Assembly (NCBI RefSeq): GCF_030373445.1
Contig: NZ_JAUCYU010000001.1
Location: forward strand, 1-64,000
Direction of reading: 5' to 3'
Length of the DNA: 64,000 nt
Origin: Roseovarius sp.
Lineage (GTDB): Bacteria; Pseudomonadota; Alphaproteobacteria; Rhodobacterales; Rhodobacteraceae
Of this stretch, positions 1-9,441 are shown piece by piece. The notes beneath the pieces were generated by a model, which did no database searches, had not been told where the DNA came from, and was given only the letters and a program-made list of their open reading frames with translations. The position numbers were made by a program, and so were the translations under genes. Position 1 is the stretch's first letter, and every line of letters starts with the position of its first letter.

Positions 1-90
1 GAAGCCGCCGTCGACACCGCCTATTACTGCGAATGGATCACCGTCTACGACTACTACGGCAACTGGGTCACCGTCTGGCAGTGCTACTGA
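1..90 (+). CDS. 3' end of an unidentified protein (partial)
   Basis: The first frame is open from base 1 and ends at a TGA at 88-90, giving 29 C-terminal residues. The tail is rich in Tyr, Trp and Val and has two Cys, one near each end (YYCEW and WQCY). A strong terminator follows 22 bases later, which supports this being a real gene end. The N-terminal part lies outside the window, so no function can be given. Third-position GC is high, as in the neighbours. Confidence 0.6.
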   Translation, partial: EAAVDTAYYCEWITVYDYYGNWVTVWQCY

Positions 91-112
91 GCTCCAAAAC
101 CTCACAAAGAAA

Positions 113-137
113 AAGGCCCGCCAAAAAGGCGGGCCTT
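113..137 (+). terminator. Rho-independent-type terminator hairpin
   Basis: A perfect 10-bp stem (AAGGCCCGCC at 113-122, GGCGGGCCTT at 128-137) closes an AAAAA loop. It lies 22 bases after the stop of the partial gene. The run after the stem is short (TTCTGCG), so termination may be imperfect. Confidence 0.8.
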
Positions 138-232
138 CTGCGTTTCCGACGGAAGTGCCGCCCTTCCACGTAAGACTTGAAACCAAGCCGCGGCTGTGGC
201 TGTCTTGAAAAAAGAGAAGGGTCGCGCGCGAC

Positions 233-3200
233 ATGGCGACTGTGTTCCTGAGCCACGCAACCAAGGACGACGCCCTGACCGGCGACCTTTTGCGGTGGCT
301 GCACGAGAACGGCTTTCGCGATACTTTCGTCGACCATCTCGACATCCTCGGCGGCGACAACTGGACCGACCGGCTCCGCGACCAGGCTGCGGCCTGCCGG
401 GTGGTGATCTGCGTGCTGACGGAAAACTGGCTCAACTCCTCGGACTGCTTCAACGAGTTCCAGGCGGCCTGGTACATGGGCAAGAGCATCCTGCCGCTGT
501 TCTTCGTCGACATCGACGCGCCGGGAACGGGCGAGCCCGCGCGGCGGTTGGGCCGGGTGCTCGCGGAAACGCAGGGGATCGACCTGCGCGGCGCACTGGC
601 CCCCAATGCCACGATCGACCTGTCCCGCGACCCCGACACCGCCGACCTGCTGGCGCGCAGCCTGCGGGCCTTCGGCGCACAATCCGAGATCGGCCTCGAC
701 CCGACGGCCTTCTCCGTCGACCAGGCTGCGCGGCCCACGCCCTTCCCCGGCCTCGTCTCATTCGGTGACCGGGATGCGGACGCGGCAATCTTCTACGGCC
801 GCTCCCGCGAGATCGCCGAGGCGATCGAGGAGCTGCGCTCGATGCGGGCCAATGCCGACCGGCGGCCGCTGGCCATCCTCGGCGTATCGGGGGCGGGCAA
901 ATCCTCTTTCCTCAAGGCCGGGGTCATTCCGCGATTGAGGCGCGAGCCGCGCTCGTGGCTGCCGCTGCGGGTGTTCCGGCCGGGCATCGACGCGCTCGAC
1001 GGGTTTGCACGTGCCATCTCGCAAACGCTGGCCGATCACGGCGCGGCCGAGGCGCCGGGAGAGATCCGCGAGCGCTTGAAGGACGCGCTGGCAGAGGACG
1101 CCAGCCCCGACGCGCTGGCCGCGGTGCTCGACCTCCTCTCCGAGAAACTCCGCACCGCCGCCGGCTCGCCCGGCGCGACGATCCTCATCAGCGTCGACCA
1201 GGTCGAGGAGCTGCTGCGCGACGACAGCCCGGCCGCCGCAAAGCTCATTGCCTGCCTCGCTGCCGTCAGCAAGGGGCCCCGCGGCTGGATGACTGCGTTG
1301 ACCATCCGCGCCGACCGCCTGCCCGATCTGCAGGCGCATCCGGGTTTCGGCCAGCTCAAGACACGCGGCTACGACCTGCGCCAGATGCCGCCTTTCCGGT
1401 TCAGCGACGTGATGGAACAACCCGCCGCCCGCTACGGCGTGCGCCTTGCGCCCGAGCTTGTCGACGCGCTGATGGACGACGCCCCCGAGCGTGACGCGCT
1501 TCCGCTGCTGGCCTTCGCGCTGCAGCGGCTGTGGGACCAGTTCAGCGCCGACAAGGAATTGCTGCTCGAGGATTACCAGCGGCTTGGCCGTCTTTCAGGC
1601 CTGCTGCGCGACGCCGCGGAACGGGCGTTGGCGGGCGTGGCGCCGGGAGAAGACACTGGCCCGCCGCCCGGGCAGCCGAAGGATCGCGCGGCGCTTGCCG
1701 AAACCTGCTTCATCCCGGCCCTTGTCGATGTCGATGCCGATGGCAAGGCCACCCGGCGCACCGCCGTGTGGGCCGGGTTTACCCCCGAGGAACAGGCGCT
1801 TCTGCGCCAGTTCGAGGCGTGGCGCCTCATCGTCCGCCGGGGTGTGGGCGAGGATGCCACGGTCGAGGTTGCGCATGAGGCGCTGTTCCGGGAATGGGAC
1901 CGGATGCAGGCCTGGCTCGAGCCGGAAATCGCCCGCATCGGCACCCTGCGCGCCGTCGCCGACGCCGCCCGCGCATGGGATCAGTCCGGCCGCAATACCA
2001 GCCTTCTGACCCATCGCGGCCAGCGCCTTGCCGACGCGCGCGCCCTGTTGGCCAACCCCCGCTACCGCGACCGGCTGGGCGCCGCCGACCGGGCGTATCT
2101 GGCCGCCTGCACGCGGCTGCGGCGCCGGGGCATCCTGACCACCTCCATTGCCGCGGGCGTGGCCGTGGCGGCGGTCGGGCTCGGCGTCTGGTCGTGGCAG
2201 CAATCCGAACGCCGCATGCTGGCCGAGCGCGAGGCCGGCTTCGACGAACGCGTCGCCGCCGCCATGCAGGCGCAGGATATCAGCACGCTGGAAAGCTTCA
2301 CCTATTACATCCTGCAGGACCCCTATGCCCGTACCCGCGAGGACCGCTTCGCCATCCTGCGCCGGGTGCTGAGTTCCGCGCAGACAACGGTCGACCCCGA
2401 ATACGCCATCGCCGATTTCGCGCTCGAGGCGCTCGATGCGCCGGAGAGCAGCCTTTACGAACTGGAATATTCCTCGGAACGCGGCGTCGACGCAGAGCTG
2501 TTCCCGATCCTCTGGCGCCCGCGCGCCGACCGGATCGCCGGGGAATGGGGCCTGCCGGTGCCGGGCTTCCTGCAACTGGTCGAGAACCCGGCCTTCCCGC
2601 CCCGCCGAGTGGTGATCCGCCGTGCGGGGGAGGTGGTGTTCGACGCCATGCTGCCCGAGACCGACGGGCGCCATATCCTCGACGCCTCGAAACTCGACAG
2701 CGGTGACCTGAAGGCATTCTTCGAGGCCAACCGCGCCAGCTTCGCCCCCGCCGAGGCGGTGACCGGCTCGCCAGATCACTACTACGTGCCTGACTGGAGC
2801 GTTCCGATCTGGAACGCGGGCCGCGACCGCGAGGCGGGCAGCCGCGTGCTGCCGCCCGGCGCGGATTTCACCTTGCTCCTCGGCAATCTCATCGTCGCCG
2901 ACCCGCAGATCGTGCTCGACACGGCGGCGGTCGACTATTTCTTCCGCCGCTTCCCCGAGGCCTATGACATCACCGTCAACGAATACCTCGCCATCCGCGG
3001 GCCGCATGTGCGCGAGGACATGCTGGCCTGGCTCGACGCGGGGCATTCGCTCGACGACATGCTGTTCAGCCTCGGCCTGATCGCCAGCCACGGCCCCGGC
3101 GCGCGCGATATCGACATGGCCGCCGCGCATGAGGGGGCGGGCTGGCAGGCGGGGCTCTACATGCACGGGCCCATCCGCCGGACGCGCGAGGTGGCGGCGC

Positions 3201-5662
3201 TGAGCGAGGAGAACGACCCCTTCGCCGCGGGCAGCTTCGGGCAATCTGCCTACAGCCGCCCCTCGGCCCCCGCCTCGATCGCGCCAGACCGGAGCGAGCG
3301 GGTCACGCTTCGCACCGCCGAGCCGGAGGATGGCGTCACCAGCGCCGGTCGCGAGGCGACCGATCCGCTGACCGCCCCGGTGCGCCTGCTGCTGCCCACC
3401 CCCGACGCCAGCCAGCCCTTCGAGGCCTGGCACCCCGTAACCCAGGCCATCTACCGCGACCGAACCCTGCAACTCTCCGACGCCTTCCTCGACACGCGCG
3501 ACGCCGCGCTGGAAAGACTCAGGCGGAAAACCGGGCTGGTGACGCTCGACATCGCCATGCGCTCGGATGCGCGGCTGGGGCCGGGGGACGTGGCGGTTGA
3601 AGTCCTCGATAGCGACTGGACCGAGCCCCTCACCCCCGACACCGACGACCCCGCCGCCACCATCGACGCCGTATTCCGGGCGCTGGAAACCCGCGTGTTG
3701 TCAGACCCGGCGCGCTTCGTCTTTCCGCATGACATGGCCGGCTACCTCGACAGCGCCGCGCAGGGCCGCAAGCGCTGGGCACTGGAGACCTTTGCCCATA
3801 CCGACCTGATGCAGCTCGTGGCCGGGCTTGTCCGGCATGAAACGTCCGGCGCGCGCCCGGACGGCGCCGATGCCGCCCACCTGCCGCGGTTCGACTGGCT
3901 GCTGGGCGCGCTGGTCTTCTCCGTCGCGGCCCACGGGGTAGCGGATGGCGAGGCACACCTCGCCCTGTGGCGCGAACTCTCGGACCGGGCGGCGCGGACC
4001 GACCCCTCCGCCGCGCCGGGCAACGCTGCCGTCGCCGATGGCGTCGCGCATCTTCTCGCCGATGACATCCCCGCCGCCAATGCCGCCTTCGAACGCGCCA
4101 TCACGCAGGACGCCGAAACCGCCCGCGACAGCTTCCTTACCGCCTATGCCGACGCCGCCCCTGCCATGCTGGCCGACCGCCTGCGCGACGACTGCCGCAC
4201 CCCCACCCGGCCCGACCTCGGCCAGCTCGGCATTCAGCAGCTTGACCTCGTGCTCGACACGTCCCTGCCCCCCGACGACAGTACCCGCTTCGGCCTCTGC
4301 CGCCTCGCCGCGCAGCACAAGGCCGGCATGCGCGACTGGCTCGATGCTGCGATCTCCTATGCCGCCACGCTCCGTGCCGAGGACGACCTCGACCCGGAAG
4401 AGGCCGTCTGGCTTGGCCGCACCATCTGGCAGCGGCACGATCCCCTCTCGGAAACCCCCGGCGCACTGGCTGTCGGCGAGCGCTTCCTGCAAGGCGGCCT
4501 CTCCCGCATCGACGACCCCGCGCGCACCGATACGCTCGGGCAGGCACTGGCCACCGATTGCTATTACCGCATCGACACCCGCCCCTGCATGCGCCGGGTA
4601 TTGGCGCTGGCCGAACAGGCCGGCAAACCCGAGACCGGCCTCTTTGCCGCCGAGGCGCTGGCCGCATCCAGTGACCCGGCCGACCGCCAGCGCGTCACCG
4701 CCATGCTCGACCTCTTCCAAGCGGCGCGAGGCCTGGCACCCGACTACGCCGGGCCGAAGGCCGACTGGTACGCCGCCTATGTCAGCTTCCTGCGTGGCCT
4801 CGTGGCCCAGGCAGCAGGAGACGGCGATGCCAAAGCCCACCTGAACCGCGCCATGGGCCACCCCGCTTTCCGCTTCGCCGTCCTGCCGGCGCTGACCCAG
4901 GTCACCGCGGCGCAGGATGGCCCCGACGCCGCCAGCGCGCTCATCGAAGACGCCCTGTCGGCCGCCGACGTGGCCTCGGTCGACCCCGCCAACCTCGCCA
5001 ACCTGCACGCCCTGCATCTGGCGCAGGCCATCGAGGCGGGCGATGGCGAGGGTTTGCTGCCCGACATGGTCGCCCTCCCCCGCGACACCGACTGCCTGCA
5101 GGCCTATGCCGGCCCCTGTGCCGCCCCGTGGCTCTGGCGCGCCGCAGCCCAGGTCCTCTACCGTTACCAGGACTGGCAGACCGTCGCCCGCACCGTCACC
5201 GACCGCGTCGATCACCCCTATGCCAAGCTGGTGGCGCTGATGCTCTACGCGCAGGGAGGCGACCTGGCCGGCGCGCCTACCCTCCTTCGGCGAAACTGGC
5301 AGCGGGTCGACCCCGCCACGTGGGACAGGCGGCTCGACCTCGAAGACGCCGACGTCTGGCGCGAGGTCCTGCTCGCCGCCGCGCTGGGGGAAGAGGTGGA
5401 AGGCTACCGGCTGGATCACCTGATAGGCGTCCTGCAGGACCCCGCGCAGTTCGACGGCCACGCCCTGTCGAAGATCGGCCTCCCCAGCGAGGAACTGCTG
5501 ACCGAGGCGCTGTTCTACGCCGCCATGCGGGACATCGCGCAGGGCCGCACCGAGGATGGCCTGGCCCTCCTCCGCCAGACGCGCGAGACGGGCTATACAC
5601 CGGCACTTGAACACGCCTATGCCAAGCGGTTCCTTGTCCAGTTGGAACAGGCCGAGCGCTAA
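233..5662 (+). CDS. TIR domain - STAND NTPase (nSTAND1-type) protein with one membrane segment and a ~1150-residue C-terminal region
   Basis: Single 1809-residue protein. Residues 1-95 are a TIR domain: it opens MATVFLSHATKDD and has the conserved Glu75 in the SDCFNEF context, the position of the catalytic Glu in NAD-cleaving TIRs. Residues about 172-565 are an nSTAND1-like ATPase with Walker A GVSGAGKSS (217-225), Walker B ILISVDQVEE (317-326) and the family-typical VEVAHEALFREW motif (545-556). A hydrophobic segment at about 633-655 could anchor it in the membrane. The rest is Ala/Asp-rich, looks largely helical with possible TPR-like repeats, and matches no family I recognise. By analogy with TIR-STAND proteins, the C-terminal part would sense a trigger, the ATPase oligomerise and the TIR degrade NAD+ or signal. 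It stands alone between a terminator and a convergent operon. The start is the only Met that keeps the TIR first strand; its Shine-Dalgarno is weak (AGAAGG, 13 bases away). Confidence 0.85.
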   Translation: MATVFLSHATKDDALTGDLLRWLHENGFRDTFVDHLDILGGDNWTDRLRDQAAACRVVICVLTENWLNSSDCFNEFQAAWYMGKSILPLFFVDIDAPGTGEPARRLGRVLAETQGIDLRGALAPNATIDLSRDPDTADLLARSLRAFGAQSEIGLDPTAFSVDQAARPTPFPGLVSFGDRDADAAIFYGRSREIAEAIEELRSMRANADRRPLAILGVSGAGKSSFLKAGVIPRLRREPRSWLPLRVFRPGIDALDGFARAISQTLADHGAAEAPGEIRERLKDALAEDASPDALAAVLDLLSEKLRTAAGSPGATILISVDQVEELLRDDSPAAAKLIACLAAVSKGPRGWMTALTIRADRLPDLQAHPGFGQLKTRGYDLRQMPPFRFSDVMEQPAARYGVRLAPELVDALMDDAPERDALPLLAFALQRLWDQFSADKELLLEDYQRLGRLSGLLRDAAERALAGVAPGEDTGPPPGQPKDRAALAETCFIPALVDVDADGKATRRTAVWAGFTPEEQALLRQFEAWRLIVRRGVGEDATVEVAHEALFREWDRMQAWLEPEIARIGTLRAVADAARAWDQSGRNTSLLTHRGQRLADARALLANPRYRDRLGAADRAYLAACTRLRRRGILTTSIAAGVAVAAVGLGVWSWQQSERRMLAEREAGFDERVAAAMQAQDISTLESFTYYILQDPYARTREDRFAILRRVLSSAQTTVDPEYAIADFALEALDAPESSLYELEYSSERGVDAELFPILWRPRADRIAGEWGLPVPGFLQLVENPAFPPRRVVIRRAGEVVFDAMLPETDGRHILDASKLDSGDLKAFFEANRASFAPAEAVTGSPDHYYVPDWSVPIWNAGRDREAGSRVLPPGADFTLLLGNLIVADPQIVLDTAAVDYFFRRFPEAYDITVNEYLAIRGPHVREDMLAWLDAGHSLDDMLFSLGLIASHGPGARDIDMAAAHEGAGWQAGLYMHGPIRRTREVAALSEENDPFAAGSFGQSAYSRPSAPASIAPDRSERVTLRTAEPEDGVTSAGREATDPLTAPVRLLLPTPDASQPFEAWHPVTQAIYRDRTLQLSDAFLDTRDAALERLRRKTGLVTLDIAMRSDARLGPGDVAVEVLDSDWTEPLTPDTDDPAATIDAVFRALETRVLSDPARFVFPHDMAGYLDSAAQGRKRWALETFAHTDLMQLVAGLVRHETSGARPDGADAAHLPRFDWLLGALVFSVAAHGVADGEAHLALWRELSDRAARTDPSAAPGNAAVADGVAHLLADDIPAANAAFERAITQDAETARDSFLTAYADAAPAMLADRLRDDCRTPTRPDLGQLGIQQLDLVLDTSLPPDDSTRFGLCRLAAQHKAGMRDWLDAAISYAATLRAEDDLDPEEAVWLGRTIWQRHDPLSETPGALAVGERFLQGGLSRIDDPARTDTLGQALATDCYYRIDTRPCMRRVLALAEQAGKPETGLFAAEALAASSDPADRQRVTAMLDLFQAARGLAPDYAGPKADWYAAYVSFLRGLVAQAAGDGDAKAHLNRAMGHPAFRFAVLPALTQVTAAQDGPDAASALIEDALSAADVASVDPANLANLHALHLAQAIEAGDGEGLLPDMVALPRDTDCLQAYAGPCAAPWLWRAAAQVLYRYQDWQTVARTVTDRVDHPYAKLVALMLYAQGGDLAGAPTLLRRNWQRVDPATWDRRLDLEDADVWREVLLAAALGEEVEGYRLDHLIGVLQDPAQFDGHALSKIGLPSEELLTEALFYAAMRDIAQGRTEDGLALLRQTRETGYTPALEHAYAKRFLVQLEQAER

Positions 5663-5668
5663 GGCGTC

Positions 5669-6742
5669 TCAGCCGATGGGCACGAGGTGATTGTCCCACG
5701 CGCAGTCGTGCCCGGCGAGGTCGCGCGTCACGCCGTTGTCGGCCAGCATACGCCCCTCGCCGGTCGTGAACACGAAACCGTCCACCCCCGGCGCCGCGCC
5801 GCAAATGTCGCGCTGGTCCAATCGCCGGATCACCCGGCCTTCGGCATCGGTGACCACCGCCATCCCGCCGCGCGGGCCGGTGACGGCGATCTCCTCTCCG
5901 CTGCCGGAAAACGCCACGCTGCCGAGATAGCCTTGCAGGTCGTATTCCGCGCCCGGCCCGAACCCGTGAAACGCCAGCGGCCCGCCCATCCGATGCGTCG
6001 CAAGTAGCGGCGGCACCTCCGTCATCGCCCCCTGCCACTGGCAGGCGATCGCCACCAGCCCGTCCCCTCGCACCGTGATATGGCGCATGGAATTCTTGTG
6101 CCACGACGTGGGCGGTTCCGCCTGATCCAGCAGCGTCCCATCGAAGGCCAGGTGGCTCAGGTTCGGCCGCATCGTCGGGATGTTCAGCTTCTGGCGCCCG
6201 GCATCCGGGTGCGTCTCGATCCCGCCATTGGCGACAACCAGCGCCTCGCCATCCGGCATCAACCGAAGCTCGTGCGGCCCGACCCCGCCCGAGGGAAAGG
6301 CCCCCAACCGCGCGAACCCGCCCGCCGCATCCCAGATGCCTATCATCCCGCGACCGGTCTCATAATCATTCTCGGTGGTGAACAGCATCGCCCCATCCGC
6401 CGAGAACGCCCCGTGCCCGTAGAAATGAAACCCCTCCGGCGTATCGAGCCGCCGCACCGTTTCCCCGGTCACGCAATCGATCACCAGCGCGAAATGCCCC
6501 GGCCGCCGGGCGAAGGCCACAGCCAATGGCCGGCTGGGATGAGCCGCCGCCGCATGGCCGCGCCCCGGCAGCGGAATCTCGAACAGCCGCTCTCCGGTCG
6601 CGCTGAGCCCGATGAGCGCGAACGCACCCGAGGGCACCTTTGCCGCGGCGAGAAAGGCCGGGCTGCCCGCATCGGCCCAGCTTGCGCAGGGGGCCAGCCC
6701 CGAAGCCATCAACCCGGCAAGGAATCCGCGGCGCGTCGGCAT
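5669..6742 (-). CDS. DUF1513 family protein, Tat-exported, beta-propeller-like
   Basis: 357 residues, opening MPTRRGFLAGLMASG, a twin-arginine signal. The body (residues about 30-357) has repeated short beta-strand blocks with His-rich turns (GFHFYGHGAFS, GVGPHELRLM), as in DUF1513, a family predicted to fold as a beta-propeller and found beside imelysin genes. It is the last gene of the hemP-imelysin operon. The ATG at 6742 lies four bases past the upstream stop, which argues against a longer start at 6799. It ends six bases from the convergent TIR-STAND gene. The family's role is unknown; a periplasmic part in iron handling is inferred from context. Confidence 0.85.
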   Translation of the reverse strand: MPTRRGFLAGLMASGLAPCASWADAGSPAFLAAAKVPSGAFALIGLSATGERLFEIPLPGRGHAAAAHPSRPLAVAFARRPGHFALVIDCVTGETVRRLDTPEGFHFYGHGAFSADGAMLFTTENDYETGRGMIGIWDAAGGFARLGAFPSGGVGPHELRLMPDGEALVVANGGIETHPDAGRQKLNIPTMRPNLSHLAFDGTLLDQAEPPTSWHKNSMRHITVRGDGLVAIACQWQGAMTEVPPLLATHRMGGPLAFHGFGPGAEYDLQGYLGSVAFSGSGEEIAVTGPRGGMAVVTDAEGRVIRRLDQRDICGAAPGVDGFVFTTGEGRMLADNGVTRDLAGHDCAWDNHLVPIG

Positions 6743-6746
6743 GGCG

Positions 6747-7751
6747 TCAGTCTCCGTCCATCGAATTGAACCCCGCCGAGACGCCCAGCGCCGGGCCAAG
6801 CTCGCCCTGCACCACCTCTCGCACCTCCTGCAGGTCGGTCTGCAGCGATTCCACCCGGAACCGGCCTGTCGGTTCGGCCACCGAGGCGAAGACCGGGTCG
6901 CCGAGGGCGTCGGCGCTGTCGTGGAAATCCTCCAGTTCCGCCTTCAGCCTGGCCTGCAACGTCGCATCGTCCGCCGCCAGCCGCACCGCCAGCCCGCCAG
7001 CACCGCGCACGGCCGCCTGCAACAATTGCAGGCTCAACCCCGAACGATACGCTTCGGCCCAGTTCGGGCGGGGCCGCTCGAACGTGCCCAAAGGCCGGCC
7101 AAGCCGCATGTCCGAGGCGAATTCAAGCCCGGTGCTGGCCGACTTGTAGAGCACCTGCAAGACCTCGTCCTCGGTCCGGTAGGGGCTGTCGGCGCCCGGC
7201 TCGGTCAGCATCGGCGCAAAACCCTCCCACGCCTCGGCCAGCTCGCCGGTCGTGCCGTGGATATCCGCCACGATCGTCCGAACCAGCGCACAGCGATATT
7301 CCGGCGTGCCGATCTCCGCCAGGTCTTTCTCGTGCATGAGGAAATCAAGCGCATAGAACCCGCGCACCGCGATGGACATGTCGGCATAGGTCTCCGGCGC
7401 AAGCAGATCCTCGTTGCCATCCGCCAGCATCTTGCGGATCGCGCTCGCTGTTCGCCCCCGTGGATCAGGCCAATAGGCCAACGCGAAGGCGCGGTTCTCC
7501 TCTTCCGACGGGCCGAAACGCAAGTGGCTGACCCTTGCCCAGGCCAGGAACGCGGCGGCATAGCTGTCGTGCAGGCCCGGGTGGGTACAGTCCTGCCCCG
7601 CCACCTCGACCAACCGCGCGGCCGCCTGTTCCAGTTCGGCGAAGCCACCGACGATCTCCTCCTCGACGATGCCGCGGATCATGCCGGCCCGGTCCTGCGC
7701 CGGCGCGGCCAGCGGCAGGGCGATCAGCAAGGCGGCAAGGACGTGTTTCAT
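6747..7751 (-). CDS. Imelysin family periplasmic protein (second imelysin of the operon)
   Basis: 334 residues, starting MKHVLAALLIALPLAAPAQ, a Sec signal peptide. The mature part fits the imelysin / M75-like family: all-helical, with acidic and His-containing segments (QDCTHPGLHDSYAAAF, FLMHEKDLAEIG). The start at 7751 overlaps the TGA of the di-heme oxidase gene by one base (TGATG), so the two are translationally coupled. Imelysin-like proteins sit in iron-regulated operons and are proposed to bind or handle iron in the periplasm; peptidase activity is not generally supported. Confidence 0.85.
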   Translation of the reverse strand: MKHVLAALLIALPLAAPAQDRAGMIRGIVEEEIVGGFAELEQAAARLVEVAGQDCTHPGLHDSYAAAFLAWARVSHLRFGPSEEENRAFALAYWPDPRGRTASAIRKMLADGNEDLLAPETYADMSIAVRGFYALDFLMHEKDLAEIGTPEYRCALVRTIVADIHGTTGELAEAWEGFAPMLTEPGADSPYRTEDEVLQVLYKSASTGLEFASDMRLGRPLGTFERPRPNWAEAYRSGLSLQLLQAAVRGAGGLAVRLAADDATLQARLKAELEDFHDSADALGDPVFASVAEPTGRFRVESLQTDLQEVREVVQGELGPALGVSAGFNSMDGD

Positions 7752-9286
7752 CACAGGCTCTCCAGAAATTCGATCAGCGCGGCGCGGTCGTCCGGGGACA
7801 TCTCCACCACCGCATCCCGCTGCGCCTGCGCCTCTCCGCCATGCCACAGGATGGCCTCCAGAAGCGACCGCGCCCGCCCGTCATGCAGGAAATACGTGTG
7901 CCCCGAAACGCGCTCGGTCATCCCCACGCCCCAAAGCGGCGCGGTCCGCCATTCCCGGCCGGTCGCCCGCGCTTCGGGCCGATTATCGGCGAGCCCCTCG
8001 CCCATGTCGTGCAGCAGCATGTCAGTATAAGGCCAGATGAGCTGGAAGCTCTGCTCCGGCTGATCCTCCAGCCGGTGCGTGACAAAGGCCGGCGTGTGGC
8101 ATGACGTGCAGCCGGTGTCGTAGAACAGTTTCTTGCCGCGCAGGACCATCGGATCGGACACATCCCGACGCGCGGGCACGGCAAGATTGCGGCTGTAGAA
8201 GGTCACTAGCCCCAGCCCCTCGCCATCGATCTCGTGCAGCCGGTCATCCCCGTCGCCATGCGGCCCGGCGCGGCAGTCCGCCTGCGCCTCTGTGCATTCG
8301 CCCCACGGGTCGGGGAACAGCGGGTTGGAAATCCCGATATCCCCGGCAAAGGCCGAGGCCGTCTGGTGCCGGATCGTCGGCGCGCCGGCCTTGTGCCCGA
8401 ACCGGCCCAGCATCGGCATATCGAATTCCAGCGACCAGATGATGTTTGGCCGCCCGGAAATGCCGTCGCCATCTGCATCGCCCGGGTCGGCCCTCTCCAT
8501 GATGTCCGCCGCCGGGATCGCCTCGAGCAAACCCAGCCCGATCATCTGCGGCGCCACCCGGGGGCTCAGCATCGCCCCGGGGTGGAGCGGGCCATAGCCC
8601 AGGTCGGCCGCCTCGTAAGTGGGCACCCGCAGGCTTGCCGTCTCGCCGCCCGACAAGGCCACCTCGCGCTCCTCGTAGGTCACCTTCAGCCGGTACTCGG
8701 CCTTGTGCCCCGGCAGGCTGAAATCCTGCAACTGCGCGCCATAGGTCGGCTCCGGCCTGGTCGAGATGTAATCCTCGATCTCCGCCATCGCCTGTTCCTC
8801 GCCCCCGGGGATCGAGACGCGCAGGAACATCGACACCGCCGAATCCTCCGGCCCTTCCGGCGGATGGCCGCGCCCGTCTTTCAGGTGGCACCGCTGGCAG
8901 GACCGCGCGTTGAACAGCGGCCCCAGCCCGTCGGAGGCCAGCGTCGAAGACGGCGACGAGACCCATAGTTTCCGGAAAAGCCCGTTGCCAACCTTGAAAT
9001 CAAGCTCGGCGGCAAACGGCATGTTGCCCGAAGGCTGGGAAAACGCATCCGGATTGTCGCGCGGGCGCACCGTGGCGGCCCCGGCCGACATCTCCTCGAA
9101 TGCCTGCGCCTTCGAGAAATCCTCCGGCGCCGCCAGGGCTTTGGCGATCCGGTCCAGTTCGGCACCGGTGCGTGGCACGACCCGCAAATGCGGCTCGTCC
9201 AGCACACCCGCCAGCGCGGCGGTCCCGCCTGTCAGAACGGCAAAGCCGGCAACCGTAAGCCGGCGAAGATGCGAAGGACGTCTCAT
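7751..9286 (-). CDS. Di-heme oxidoreductase family protein (DUF1111, thiol-oxidoreductase-like)
   Basis: 511 residues with an N-terminal signal (residues 1-27). Two haem c sites are visible: CQRCH at 130-134, followed by LKDGRGHPP, and CTSCH at 393-397. Calcium-binding-like acidic loops occur near 268-278 (DPGDADGDGISG). The length and motif spacing fit the periplasmic di-haem oxidoreductase family that is regularly encoded between imelysin genes. It would carry out an electron transfer step on an unknown partner, perhaps tied to iron oxidation state. It is coupled downstream to the second imelysin gene. Confidence 0.9.
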   Translation of the reverse strand: MRRPSHLRRLTVAGFAVLTGGTAALAGVLDEPHLRVVPRTGAELDRIAKALAAPEDFSKAQAFEEMSAGAATVRPRDNPDAFSQPSGNMPFAAELDFKVGNGLFRKLWVSSPSSTLASDGLGPLFNARSCQRCHLKDGRGHPPEGPEDSAVSMFLRVSIPGGEEQAMAEIEDYISTRPEPTYGAQLQDFSLPGHKAEYRLKVTYEEREVALSGGETASLRVPTYEAADLGYGPLHPGAMLSPRVAPQMIGLGLLEAIPAADIMERADPGDADGDGISGRPNIIWSLEFDMPMLGRFGHKAGAPTIRHQTASAFAGDIGISNPLFPDPWGECTEAQADCRAGPHGDGDDRLHEIDGEGLGLVTFYSRNLAVPARRDVSDPMVLRGKKLFYDTGCTSCHTPAFVTHRLEDQPEQSFQLIWPYTDMLLHDMGEGLADNRPEARATGREWRTAPLWGVGMTERVSGHTYFLHDGRARSLLEAILWHGGEAQAQRDAVVEMSPDDRAALIEFLESL

Positions 9287-9387
9287 AGGTGTCTGTCCCG
9301 GGTCTGCGATGGTGTCGCGCGGGGGCTCACCATCTCAATACGAGCATTTCTGTCAGGTATCAAATCCCGAAACGGTTTCAAAATGCC

Positions 9388-9415
9388 GCAGCCCCGGGCG
9401 CAAACCCGGGGCTGC
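9388..9415 (-). terminator. Intercistronic hairpin (attenuator-like)
   Basis: A perfect 11-bp inverted repeat (GCAGCCCCGGG at 9388-9398, CCCGGGGCTGC at 9405-9415) with a 6-base loop lies between the first imelysin stop and the di-haem oxidase start. On the minus strand it is followed by GGCATTTTG. It may partly terminate transcription or protect the upstream mRNA, giving more imelysin than downstream product. Confidence 0.6.
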
Positions 9416-9441
9416 ACGCTGCGCACCTGAAACCCGTCACC

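Noticed and set aside
233..5662. Evidence that the TIR-STAND gene is part of a multi-gene defence island
   Set aside because: The flanking genes in view are a partial unknown gene and an iron operon. No other defence gene is visible, so an island cannot be claimed from this window.
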